Positions 10,373 to 21,591 of a stretch of DNA of 64,000 nt are shown here, piece by piece. Within the stretch, counting starts at the first letter, position 1. Each line of letters opens with the position of its first letter. The position numbers and the translations under genes are program-made. The notes beneath the pieces were generated by a model. That model saw nothing but the letters and a program-made list of their open reading frames with translations. It was not told where the DNA came from and ran no database searches. Source of the stretch: Dermanyssus gallinae (lineage: Eukaryota; Arthropoda; Arachnida; Mesostigmata; Dermanyssidae). The stretch lies in the NCBI GenBank assembly GCA_003439945.1, contig QVRM01003920.1, positions 397,501 through 461,500 on the forward strand, in the 5' to 3' direction.

Positions 10373-11590
10373 CGCTAAACGTGCCGACAAGGAGGTAGAC
10401 GACAGGACCTACGGCGCAGCTAAGAATATTATCAACGAATGGCATTAGTTATTTACAATCCTGAGAATTAAGATCAGCCGCAATCATAATAAAAAATAAA
10501 AATCTGGGGTCCCAGATGATTGCCCTCAACGGGCCAAGCTTCATAGCGAGGACACACGGAGGAAACCACATCACCGACATACAGTCCACATTATTAATAA
10601 CAATTTAAACTTGCATTAAAATTAAAATATTACCTGGCTTAACCTCGAGATCAACCTCGTTCAAAGTTTAGCCTAGGGTAGCTTGCGCACTAAGGAGTTG
10701 AACTTCTAACTTTGACAAACGCAGGTTCCCAAGCGTGTAGATGCTTTCGGAAGACGATCATGCCCAGAAAGTCGAATGGTTTGAACGTGGTTATTCCGCT
10801 CTCACAGTAAACGTCTGGTTCCGAACTGCTTTTGGCGGTAACAAATAACAGAAATGTTTGTCTGTCGCTGCGAGAGAACATTTCTCCATTTGTCGAGTTG
10901 TGTTGCTTATAAAATAAAACTTACAGGGAAAGCGGAAGGAATCTACTTGATGACGTTTTTCTGCGAAATGAAGGACCGCATTTATCGAGCGTCTTAGTTG
11001 TTTGAGTATGTTTTGTTCTGTAGTTGAAATGCTGTTAAACTGACTCTATAAATAAAAATTGCTTTTATTTAGTAAACAGTAATTAATTCCTCCGATGCAT
11101 GACTACTGTCATCTAAAGATGACGTGAACGTAAATTCAAAAGTTTTTCTAACGCCTCGGTTTAAGGGGCTACAGTCGTCGTTATGAAAGGCTTGCGTAAT
11201 GTGGCATGGAATCATGGCTATAAAGCTGAATTCTAGCGAGGTAACTGATTCACGGATAATCTCTTTGGTTCTATTAACAGCTATAAGACATCGATCAAAC
11301 GCGTACAGAAGCAAGCAGGTAGGAGAAGTTGCTACGTTCGTGTTAACTAGCTAGAGCTTTTATCTAGTTTCTGTTTGGCTTCTTCGCTCAAGCGTAAACA
11401 GTTGCGTCTGATGGAAGTTGAAACTTTACGAGAAAAGTTACGTATCAAACTGGCCGATACGAAAGCAAAACTTAGTGTTTTTTTTTGTCTACTATCAACA
11501 ATATTTCTACACAGTGATGTGTTTTCTCGAACCGACCGCGTGTGTCTGCTGACATTGTGGCGCATCTTGAGATGTAATCTACGACGCCGC
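10373..11590. other. no gene recognised
   Basis: AT-leaning sequence; short open frames only. Confidence 0.5.
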
Positions 11591-11604
11591 TAGCTATTAG
11601 GCCT
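11591..11604 (+). repeat. imperfect target-site duplication (SINE family 2, left)
   Basis: TAGCTATTAGGCCT pairs with TAGCACTAGGCCT at 11782-11794, with one indel and one change. Confidence 0.6.
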
Positions 11605-11781
11605 GTCGAGCCCGGTGGCGTGGTGCATTCGCCTGCGCCTTGCGACCGGAAAAGACACATAGGTGCGCCGGTTCGAGCCCCACCGTTGCACATTTGTATT
11701 TATGGGGTTCCGTCTATGAAGCAATGCTAAAAGCAGTCCCGTGGACGTTAAATTTTGGCTGAGGTTCAACCCGATTTTGTT
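11605..11781 (+). mobile_element. tRNA-headed SINE, family 2, copy 1
   Basis: The tRNA-like head has a box A-like TGGCGTGGTGC and an exact box B, GGTTCGAGCCC (11670-11680). A body shared with 56883-57067 (TTGCACATTT, CCGTGGACGTTA) follows, and then a terminal GGCTGA/TCAACC hairpin remnant. There is no poly(A) tail. The imperfect flanking duplication fits an older retroposition. Confidence 0.82.
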
Positions 11782-11794
11782 TAGCACTAGGCCT

Positions 11795-13628
11795 AGAGCG
11801 TATTGTTCATGGCACTGGACAAATAGAAATGTTTAGGCTCATCAAACATGTGTGCACTCACGCTATTTGAAGGCGCCGTGTTACACGTTAAAACTTTACG
11901 ACTGTCTACGTGACGACAAATTGGTTCCAAACGTGAACTAAAGCGTCCGCTCGTAAAGAAGACAGCTCTCGTCCGTAGGAAGCACCCCTTGTAGCGATCA
12001 AAATAATATGAAGTTGGTCATATCAGCACTAACAACTAAATTAGGCTTGTTAAACATGTTGATGGGCTTCTCCACTTGTGCGAGCGCTAAGGCTTGGTCA
12101 GTGCGACTGCTCCATAGAGCCACGCCCAACAAATTGTCGTGTAATGGGCAAAGGCAACGATATTACGTACGTTTTCAAGCAGCTCCGTTAATCGACTTTT
12201 ATGAAAATCAAATCGTTTACGCCTATTATAAATCCTAGGGCCCATAGCTCCAATTAATTATTACTACCTAGCTGGGTCACTCTAGCTAGTTAGTAACCCG
12301 TGTCGTTGCAAATTGTCGACTTAGCTTATCGGCAATGCCGCCAGAATCATTTAGCTCCGAGACTGCTGCGAGTTGAGGTGGCAGCTCGAGGATGCCACGC
12401 CCTTTTCACAGATTTGACTATTAGACCTCCTAAAGAGAGAGGCAAAGAGAAACAACCGGTTGTATAAAATAAGCAAGGTATCCTTAAAAGCTTCGGACGC
12501 GAAATTTAGATCGGTTGCACCGAACAGCCTCGATCGCCCCAAGAAGCTTCTCGAGTCGCTGACACAGTCAAGAAGAAATCCAATACTGGCCGTATTGTGC
12601 TAACAACGGGGCCCAGAGGTTCACGTACGCGGCCGAGAAGCGGTGTGACATTAACAGAACGAGAAACGATAACAGGGTAGTTAGTGACTGGAAAACAACG
12701 GAGTAGTATGCATTTTCGGCTAAATAAAAGCGAAGTTTAAACATTTTGATACTGCTATGTGATCAATACGCGCCCTCGATGCCTCACACAACCCTTACAC
12801 TTCCTCCAGATCCGGTGGTGCAATGAAGCCATCGTTTCGTGTCAAGTATATTAAGAGTGCGCTAGGAGAGAATTCAGCAAGTGGACGGCACGTAAATAAT
12901 GACTCCACCACCGAGCTTCTCCAGTTTACGATAGGAGTGTTCAACGCCGTCAATGAAGTACAAAGCACATAGTAAGAAATTAAGTGCCTAGAATAGTTTT
13001 TGGAGACACTCCACTGCCTTAAGAGGTACTGTCACGCATACAATCTTCTTGCGCTCCTGTCATTTTTGTGAAGCAGTGCTATGCGATATATTTTATCGAA
13101 CGAGCTGCTTCGACGCTGTACTTCCTCTTGATTATCCTAGTTATCTGCAGGGAAATTTGCTTAGGTGGCTTGTTTGTTTATGGAGCCTGACAGACTGATT
13201 TGAACTTCAGGCTCAGAAGTCGTCCCGACGACCAGAAATCGCACAACAGCGGCGTATATGAGCGATGAGAAGGATGTTGTTTTGGAGAGTTGCGAGACGG
13301 ACTTCATGTCAGACGAAACGTTCGTCGGGTTAAAAACGTTTGTAACAACTTTATGTGCCTTAAACACTACAATCAGTAGGCGGATTTATGAGCACTCTCG
13401 GTAAGTTGGAGTTAATGTAATAATTCTACCAGAATACTCCGTCGGGTCATTTGACGACTACCAACAAGAAACAAAAGTCAAGAAACGTTGACATCTTTAA
13501 GGCCTCAGTTGCACCATCATCATTATTGAACTAGACTTGAACGAGCTCGCGTTTAGACTCAGGTTTGGAGTTGCAATCAGTCGAATGACTCACTACAGTA
13601 GCGTTGGTAACTGCATCAATATCGCGAA
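11795..13628. other. no gene recognised
   Basis: No supported gene or repeat by eye. Confidence 0.5.
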
Positions 13629-13718
13629 TAGCCATGTTCCTGGATAATACGAGCATTCTTTGCTCCACGCGACTAGCCATGTTCCTGGATAATACGAGCA
13701 TTCTTTGCTCCAGGCGAC
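13629..13718. repeat. 45-bp tandem duplication
   Basis: Units 13629-13673 and 13674-13718 differ at one base (CACGCGAC against CAGGCGAC). A third unit begins (TAGC) and then stops. Confidence 0.93.
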
Positions 13719-14803
13719 TAGCATGGATTCAACGGAGATGACGTAAATTTCAAAACGTCCGCAGAATGATAAGCAGCGATCTCTGGTTTCTCCATTTTAC
13801 CTTTCGTACTCATACTCTACTTGAGTGAACTAAATATGTTTGATTGATTGGTTTCTTGTATCCGAGAAACGGTACGTTACTCGTCTAGGAAGCTTTCGTG
13901 ACTGACTTTTCAACTGTTTCTATGGTTAGTCGCGATGCGATTGTCCTTGGGAGAGCCTTTGGATGTTTACTTTTTGTGTTCGAAACTCTAGGTGGGGGTA
14001 GACTCATAGCAGCCACAGAACGTGGAAACGCACAAACCAAACTATCGGTGTCTAACTGTCTAAAGAATTCTTTGCCAAAGCCTTTTAATCGAAGTATAAC
14101 CCGGAATATCGCTTGAGTATTAGTTTTGTTGCACCTAGGACTCATATTGTTGAGATGTTTGGCGGCCTCATTTGGTCAAACACATTGAGGCCATGAAAAG
14201 TGTACAGAGGAAATTCCTTTTTTGTGTCTCACTAATGTGTAAAATTGCCCGAAATTATTTGTGATATGCTTTTTTGGGGAACTGAAGCCCAGGGCAGACT
14301 ATTGCGTGTACAATCGTATTATAAACTCACCAAGTATACCAAACTATTTTAGCATTTGTTAAAACAGTCTCAGAAGCGGCAATGCCATCTCGTCAAAATA
14401 AATTGCCAAGACAGATCGTTAGTATATCACATGTTTTCTTGGCGGATGGCCAGGGCACTGAAAGCTTGAAACGCCAAAGGCGCAAATGTCGACACACAAG
14501 TAAACTGAATGTTGTTATATGAGTCTAGGTAACCGTTTGTAAAATGTAAATATTGTAAACAATGTCTCCTTTAGACAAAATAAAGGTGCATTTCATTGAA
14601 AAAAATGACATAGACGATTCACTTTTCTCGTATTGATGTTGTCGCTATTCTCGTATTGATGTTGCTTGCAACAGCTGACAATACTATTCAAAGAACGCGC
14701 TAACTTCAAATAACCGATTTTGAGTTTTCTGTTGTCACCACCAGTCTGAGAAATTTGTTAAAATTATTGAAGACGCTATTGTTGCAACCTGTTGCTACAA
14801 TGA

Positions 14804-14805
<2 letters not shown>
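13719..14805. other. no gene recognised
   Basis: Short open frames on both strands (for example 13898-14116) match nothing I know. CTCGTATTGATGTTG recurs near 14629 and 14651 (22-bp spacing). Confidence 0.45.

Positions 14806-14851
<46 letters not shown>
14806..14851. repeat. (TA)n microsatellite
   Basis: About 23 TA units without interruption. Confidence 0.95.
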
Positions 14852-14855
<4 letters not shown>

Positions 14856-15239
14856 CGTTGCTGTTGTGTTTGTTAACTATAGTTGTTGTTGTTATTGCTC
14901 TATATACAAATATAAAAACTATATACTCCCCCGGTTCACCAGAAAGAACCAAAATACAAAATCGTATCATTGTTATTATCTCATTGTTCTCGTAACTGCC
15001 GTTGCTACTATAAACAGCTGCCAACATATCTGTTTCTATCTCATCGACAAATCTCTATAGCTATGTAATAAAGTTTCCTCTAATTTTTTCCTAGCCACAT
15101 AGGTCATTACGAACTCGTTTCGTACCTCTCTCATGCATCACAACGGCAGCCATTTGCAACTGCCACTATCGACAACAGTCGTACATCGATGTCGACTGTA
15201 GTTGTGGGGTAGTCAGTCGACGTAATTCTGTGTGGCTAT

Positions 15240-17240
15240 CAATCTATCTATCTATCTATCTATCTATCGAACTATCGGCAACGGTTTATTCTGCTGTTGC
15301 CTACCACGTCAACTTGTTGCCGTTGTTGTTACTGCTGCTGCTGCTGCTGCATCTGCTGCTTTTGCGCGTGCAGCTGTGAGTTCCCAAGACCAGGAAAGCC
15401 AATTATGAGCTATAATAAGTCGCGCCTAGTGCATCAACCAACCAGTCTTTGGCAGGTCCCAACGCCGGCTGGTTAGTCGATGAGTGCCACCGTCAGCAGC
15501 TACGACAGGAAGAGCATGAGGGGGGAGCTGTCAGTGGCTTTGCCGGCTATACGGACACGGCCACGCAAGCAGACAGACAGACCCTCCACACATCGATCTT
15601 ATATACACGTACATGCATCCATACAGGTATGCCGGACGCACCATCTACATACACCACTACAGAGACGGCTGCAATACGCAAATATACACACAAAGACACA
15701 GAAACAAATGCGACCACACAGGCAGGCAGCGAGACAGAGAGGCAGACACATAGGAGAGATAAGAGTTATTATGATGAGCGGGCTTAGCGCTCATCAGCGC
15801 CACCATGATGAAGCATCATCATCATCATCATCATGTGAAGATGTTCCGTACAGAGACAGGAAATACACACCTACAATATTGCGTACATACATACACACAT
15901 ACATAGATACATTTGTATATGTACATTATATAGTGTACATTTGCACACTATACATATGTACACACGCATACATATGTCCTCGTTCGGATGCCTTCATGTC
16001 CCGCAGAGGAGCGAACTGTCCTCTCTCTCTCTCTCCCTGTATCTTCATCTCCCCGCCACTCCCTTCATCTTATCGGCTAACGGCGGTGTCTTTCCCACGT
16101 CGCGACTTCCCGTGTTTCCGATGTACGAATTGTAGTAGTAGTACCAGTAATAGTAGTAGTTGTTGTTGTTGTTGGTCGTTGTCGTGGCAGCGGCAGTATA
16201 TCCAGGGTATATTGTTTTCCCCATGACATCCGCCAGTGGTGGAAGAATAAAAGGAACAACACACAGACGTTGTTTTTAGAAACAAGAAAACACTGTCTAA
16301 CTGCACACGTACGCACACACACACACAGTCCTTCGTCGAAGCAGCGTTTTGGATGAACCCTAGCTAGCCGGGCGCTAGGCGAGGTAGAACCTCGCCAGCC
16401 GGCGAGCGAACTACGTCGATGTTAACGATGTGTCGTCTTACTCACTTGCGGAATTGCAAAGTGTATGACAAACATCGAATTCCTCCTCTTCCTTATTCCC
16501 AGGCTCTCTTTCCCGGCTCGTAAATGCTCTTTCCGCGGTCCGGGTTCCGGGGGTCCCGGCTTTGGCGGGAAGGGGGGGGGGGAGCAGCGGCATTCTAGGA
16601 GTGTGTAAACGCCTCTCATTTTCCGTCCGCCACCGCAGTAGTGTCGTCTGCCGGCGGCCAAAGAGGCGTCGGGGCCGCTCTCTATCTGTTCTTGTCTTCT
16701 TGCTTTTCCCTGCCGTTATTTCCAGCTCTTCTTCTTTAACCAAATTGCTTATCGTGCCCCTGCTGCTGGTGGCGGCTCGTCGTCGCTGTCGTCGTCGTCG
16801 TCCAAAATTGGTTCTCCTTTAAGAGTCGAAGTCCGTTAGTTCGACGCGCGATAGCGGCGGCACGAGGGCGTCGGCCGTGTCTGGCAGCGGGCGGCAGCAA
16901 AACCACCGTTGCAGGATGGTCAGCTTTCATCTGGAGCGTCTAGAATGTCTTCCGTGTTCTTCTCAGTGGAGTGCGCGCTCGCACAGGACGAGCGGTCGCG
17001 CGCCCCCGAGGTGTTGATGTGGCAATTTGCTAAATGGAATGGGGATCTTCCTCCTCAATGGGGTATGTGGGCGACAAAAGGGGCAAAGAGAGAGGGATAC
17101 AGAGAGAGAGAGACGCACAATGGCAGAAACCGAGAACAGGACATAGAAAACGACGATAATAGTGATGATAATGGTGACGATATTCTTCTTCTTCTTCTTC
17201 TGCTGCTGCTCTCAAGTCTTCGGCGCAGGAATTGTGTGTG
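15240..17240. other. microsatellite-rich GC-richer block, no proven exon
   Basis: Holds (ATCT)n near 15245-15270, CTG runs near 15330, ATC/CAT near 15810-15834, ACATAC-type repeats near 15880-15980, CT runs near 16020, and GTA/GTT runs near 16125-16170. TCG repeats near 16770-16800 and TTC runs near 17180-17205 follow. The 248-codon frame at 15480-16226 is mainly a translation of these repeats. No domain, signal peptide or clear exon borders are visible. It could be a UTR or regulatory part of a host gene. Confidence 0.5.
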
Positions 17241-17709
17241 AGAGCCACTTTTCGACAAGGATCACCCGCGCAGCCGACGCCGCCGAGGCCGCAGTGCGCA
17301 GCACCAATAGCAGCGCACTTACGTAGTCGATGTCTAGCATACGACACTTTCTTTTTTGCGCGTATTTTTGCGCGGAACGAAGCCTCTTCCCACAGTTCTT
17401 CCTTCGAGTGGCAACCCAAACTATTTTGAAGGCGGTGGGAGGGGGGAGAGCCATTGTTCAGAGAAGAACTTAGCAAAATCAATGGCTTCTGCTCTTTGAT
17501 CACTGAGAGCTGCTCTCCTACCCCGCATAATTGTGAAGGCGTCCCGCACAACACGTAAATGCCCACAGTATGCCCAATCATTTTGACGACTGATAAGTAT
17601 ACATTTGAAATAAATGACCATAATGTCTGTACCATCGGTTAGTTACGGTGTCATATACACGTGCGTATGTATATGTAAGAGCCACTCGTCCACTAACCAC
17701 CCTCAATAA

Positions 17710-18084
17710 GTGTTTGTATTTACTATTGCGTGTAATTGTGTAGCGCTTAGTGTTAATATTGGTGTCTGTTTCATTTGCCTATCTATACGATGTCCTCATC
17801 TCATTGCTAAGACAAATTTTCGTGGTATTGTTTCATCGATCGGCAATTCTGATATGGTAATATATAACAGATCCGAGAAAGATAATCCAATGCGCTATAC
17901 CTCTCTACTAAAACATACCCTCAGAGACAAATGCAAATTATTGCTGAAAAACCCTATGGAAGCTTCTAAGCAAACAGCCGCCATAATAACCGGGTGGACC
18001 CTAAAAATGGCGGGCTTTAGTAGACTCAGTGAAGCAATTCAAACCGCACAGCAAATATGCAAGGAAATGTTGAAACTGCCATGA
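17710..18084 (+). CDS. unassigned ORF, 124 codons
   Basis: This is the only longer open frame here that is not low-complexity or clearly from an element. The N-terminal 30 residues are hydrophobic and Cys-rich and may be upstream noise. From about residue 35 the composition is protein-like: charged, with LLKHTLRDKCKLLLKN and ASKQTAAIITGW, and a helical-looking C-terminus. I do not recognise a family. It could be a LINE ORF1 remnant, a terminal exon or chance. Confidence 0.25.
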   Translation: MFVFTIACNCVALSVNIGVCFICLSIRCPHLIAKTNFRGIVSSIGNSDMVIYNRSEKDNPMRYTSLLKHTLRDKCKLLLKNPMEASKQTAAIITGWTLKMAGFSRLSEAIQTAQQICKEMLKLP

Positions 18085-19649
18085 ACTGTTTGGGTTGCCA
18101 AAATGACGTTCGTAGAAAAGTAGCTAGTGGCGGCTAATTGAGTAAATAATCAATCAATAGATCAGATTAATTTGGTGTGCCCAACAAAGGTTCGGAACAC
18201 ACATTCAAACACCTTCGAACACTTTTCTAGATGTCATGGCCTGCTCAGTGTCCTGAACGGTGACCACAGATGTTTGTTCTTGCTAGCAGGTCATCGATAC
18301 GCAGCTATAATAGCAGATCATCAATACAACCGCGATAGCCAGCAATGACCGAGTTGCCAGTTGCTACGTTGTTCGGCACCTTACGTTGATGGCTAGTTGA
18401 GGCACAGTAATCGCTCACTCAAATAAGCGATCATTGCGCTAACTCGAACCGGATAGAGAAAGCGATAACAATGGAGAGGTGTCAACTGTGCATAACTTAA
18501 TAGCCTAACGTTTACTTATTCATATTAATCTGACGAACTCATCATCACATCAATGGTAGGTGGTTAATTTCAGGCCGTTTCGTATTCTATACTGGAATGG
18601 AACGGCTGGTATGCGCGGGACCACCAACTCAACTCGCTGAAAGGCGCATGACACTCTTTTAGAGACTTCATGTAACCACGGTCTCCGAATAGTTTGTAAA
18701 AAACACACTAATTCCGTACGTTGAATGGGGAAAAAGCTATATTATTTAAAACCCCAATAGCCTTACGTCCAATAGCGTTGCGTTGTATACGTTTAAATAC
18801 CCTTAATAAAAAAAAAGTGTTTTGTAGTCGGAAATTTGTCGGCGCGTGTGGACAACATCTACCCAACACAAATTGAAGGCTCGTTCGATCGAAGTCTTCA
18901 GACTTGCGGACGGACTAGTTTGTCGTTAGGGCGCCATTATTAAGTCTAAATGATCCTCCTCCAACATAGGACGTAGGCTTTTTGGACTCGCCATCCGAGC
19001 GGCGGTTGTGTTCGCGTACGAACAGTTTGGCCGTGCTTAGGCACTAAACGACGATTATATTATAACGAATTTAGTTCGTAACCGTTAGATACGAAACAGC
19101 TGCTGTCAATTTCGGCAGCTGCTGAATCTGCGGACGCGTAGAAAAGGTGGCGCACGATCCAACGGCGCAACATAGCGGCGCCGGCGACCGGCCTTTATGT
19201 TCCACCCAGCCAGAGCCCTAATGGAGTTAGTTAGTTGATGGTCCCCATAAACTCAAACTGCCTGCCGCGGTTCGAAGCGTGTGGTGAGACTACGACCGCG
19301 AGAACAACAGCGAGAACTACTGACTGCATCGACTACACCAAACGCAGGCTACCAACTTGTTACAACGAATATACAACGATATCTTTCGGCTACGCTATCC
19401 ATGATTTTTCCTCATATCAATGCAACACGGGCGCTGGTTGGCCTTACGTCGGATGGCTGTTACTTGTGTAGCGTACCAGCTTCAATAGGGGCAGAACTGG
19501 TAGAACTGGCGCTAATAAAGATTGCAAGTTTCGCAAAGCTCACCGCATTTTGAGCTCTGAGCTTACCCGAACGGGGTCGTTGGTGACAACGCTCTGGCCG
19601 CTACAGCTGCTGTTCCGGATTTCTCCGGTTGTTTCAGGTAGCCAAGAAA
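18085..19649. other. no gene recognised
   Basis: Unique-looking sequence with many short frames and no supported feature. Confidence 0.5.
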
Positions 19650-19780
19650 AAAGACCGAGGATACGGAGAGAAATCCATGACTTAGTGATTTTGTGAGTTT
19701 CACACTTTTCACTGCTAGCTGCCAGTGACGCATACGCGTAATGCATTGCTCCAAACCTCCCATAACGAAAAAAAAAAAAA
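19650..19780 (+). repeat. dispersed short element, family 4, copy B
   Basis: Shows the family core (TTTTGTGAGTTTCACAC), then CTGCTAGCTGCCAGTGACGC, AACCTCCCAT and an A tail of about 12. Flanking duplication is not clear. Confidence 0.72.
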
Positions 19781-20384
19781 CACGACAAAGCGAGAAACAG
19801 AGTAAGGTTCCTCGTAATCATAAATTATGACAAAGGCCAAGATGCCTTCCGAAAGTGGTGTTTAATGATCGGCGTCAATCGCTCAAATGGGTGGGTATCT
19901 GCCGTCAATCTCTTCTGTATATTGCGAGTTTGCAACTCAACTGCAGAAAGCCTCCATTCAGGAAAGCTGAAGAAAACTTTGACAGCCAGAGCGTATGCGG
20001 GTCTATTCAGGAAACTCCCTTGATAATTACTTTCGATGGCAGTTAATGGTGAATAGTGTGTCTCGTTCGAAGGCAGAGCTGCCCCACTTCAACTTTGTTG
20101 CGAGTTGCAGCTCTAACAGTTCGTTATTTTCGCGACGACCTGCCCCGGGCCCTAAATCAGCGTTTGGGACGCCGACTTGAAAGCCGGCATACTAGCGGGT
20201 TGCCGGGCCGATTTAAATGTTTCGATAAACTCATATTTCGGAATTACGTTGGTTCTAATCACCGGTCGTATGGTTATCAGTAACAGCAGTTGTAGGAGTA
20301 TTAGCTCTGCCAAAAGTGATGACAAGCAGGGCAACCGTAAGATATATGTGGCGGATAACTGCAAAAGTACACAAATATGTAAAA

Positions 20385-20387
<3 letters not shown>

Positions 20388-20423
<36 letters not shown>
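20388..20423. repeat. (TA)n microsatellite
   Basis: Uninterrupted AT run in an AT-rich stretch (20388-20640). Confidence 0.9.
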
Positions 20424-20424
<1 letters not shown>

Positions 20425-20879
20425 CGTTTTAATATGTATTTCTATTTTAACGATAGCAAATATGATAATGCCTTAATAAAACAATATTCAATAATTAGTG
20501 ATAAAATTAGATACCTATTTATATGCGCAATCTTGGTATAAACGTGAGGGTGCAAACTTTAGCATATATTTTATTTTAAATATATCCTATATAAAAAGTA
20601 ATACATTATCTACAAAAAAGAAACATTTAACTACATAGGTGAGCTACTACTTTGCTCTGCCGACCGTAAATAACTTTGTTGCTTTGTTAACAAGAAAATC
20701 AATTGAAGACAATTACGTGAATTGCGCGTGAATTTAACATGGCTGGAACGACTATTTGCATTAGCTTGTTCACGAGGATTTCGGGTACTTCCTATGTCAT
20801 ACAAGATAAGCAAATGATTTCTGTGCTCGCGAAAGTCCATCGACTTGCTCGATGACATTTGGTTTTCGTTTGTCGCAAG

Positions 20880-21345
20880 CACGAAGCAACACTTCGTCTT
20901 TGTTTCTTCACTAACGGGAAAGTATTAACCATAAATGCAGAAATCAATCGAAGCGATCACGATCCTGCTATTGTCCGCATCGTAGGAAAAACTAATTCCC
21001 TGCCAGTGCTTGTTCTGAGTGTGGTGTCTAGTGAAGGCAACATCATGCCGGCGTACCTTTTTTAGAAAAGCAAAATCATTACAGAACGTGTTCTACAAAC
21101 GGTCGTGAAACCGTAGATACATGAAGTGTCTAAGGCACTGCCACACATATTTTCGACAAAAAAGCGCTTTTGACCATACCAGCCTACAAAAATGTTCGCC
21201 GGGTGTTCCTCCGCCGATTTACGCAAAAATGTCATCTAAATATTTGTTTTCGTTTCGGTATGGACTATGGAAAAAGGGCAACAAAGTACGCGTTTATTTA
21301 GTTGGAACGCCCTGTGTAAACTTGTATACGATTAGAGCCGGGACT
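20880..21345 (+). pseudogene. Tc1/mariner-superfamily transposase remnant
   Basis: Across two or three frames it reads KVLTINAEINRSD, then LVLSVVSSEGNIMPAYLF, then KIITERVLQTVVKP. Near 21160-21190 comes QKSAFDHTSLQ, which aligns with the family pattern QDSAPAHTS. These are the middle of a DDE/D transposase between the first and second catalytic acids. The first acid region reads TNGK rather than DEK, stops interrupt it, and neither inverted repeat was found. The style is common in arthropod Tc1/mariner relatives. Placement is from motifs only. Confidence 0.6.
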
Positions 21346-21525
21346 ATCATAGCTTGTATATACAGTGGTGTTATTCATATACACGTCTTCCTCTGCACAC
21401 ATGTCCACCCTTAAAAACATGTACTCAAACAGACTCATCCAGATGCATATAGAGAAAAACGCCCTTATTTGAGATGACGCAGAAGTAAATACGGCATATG
21501 CTGCTGGACATTATATTTAGACCTG

Positions 21526-21529
<4 letters not shown>

Positions 21530-21589
<60 letters not shown>

Positions 21590-21591
21590 TA
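21530..21591. repeat. (TA)n microsatellite, one interruption
   Basis: Two TA runs separated by a single G. Confidence 0.9.

Noticed and set aside
14755..15060. ORFs reading Ile-Tyr repeats here and at 24838, 34134, 55396, 62973 and 63176
   Set aside because: These are translations of (TA)n microsatellites.
15480..16226. 248-codon plus-strand ORF
   Set aside because: His/Thr/Ser/Cys-rich output of ACATAC, CAT and GTA repeats; nothing protein-like.
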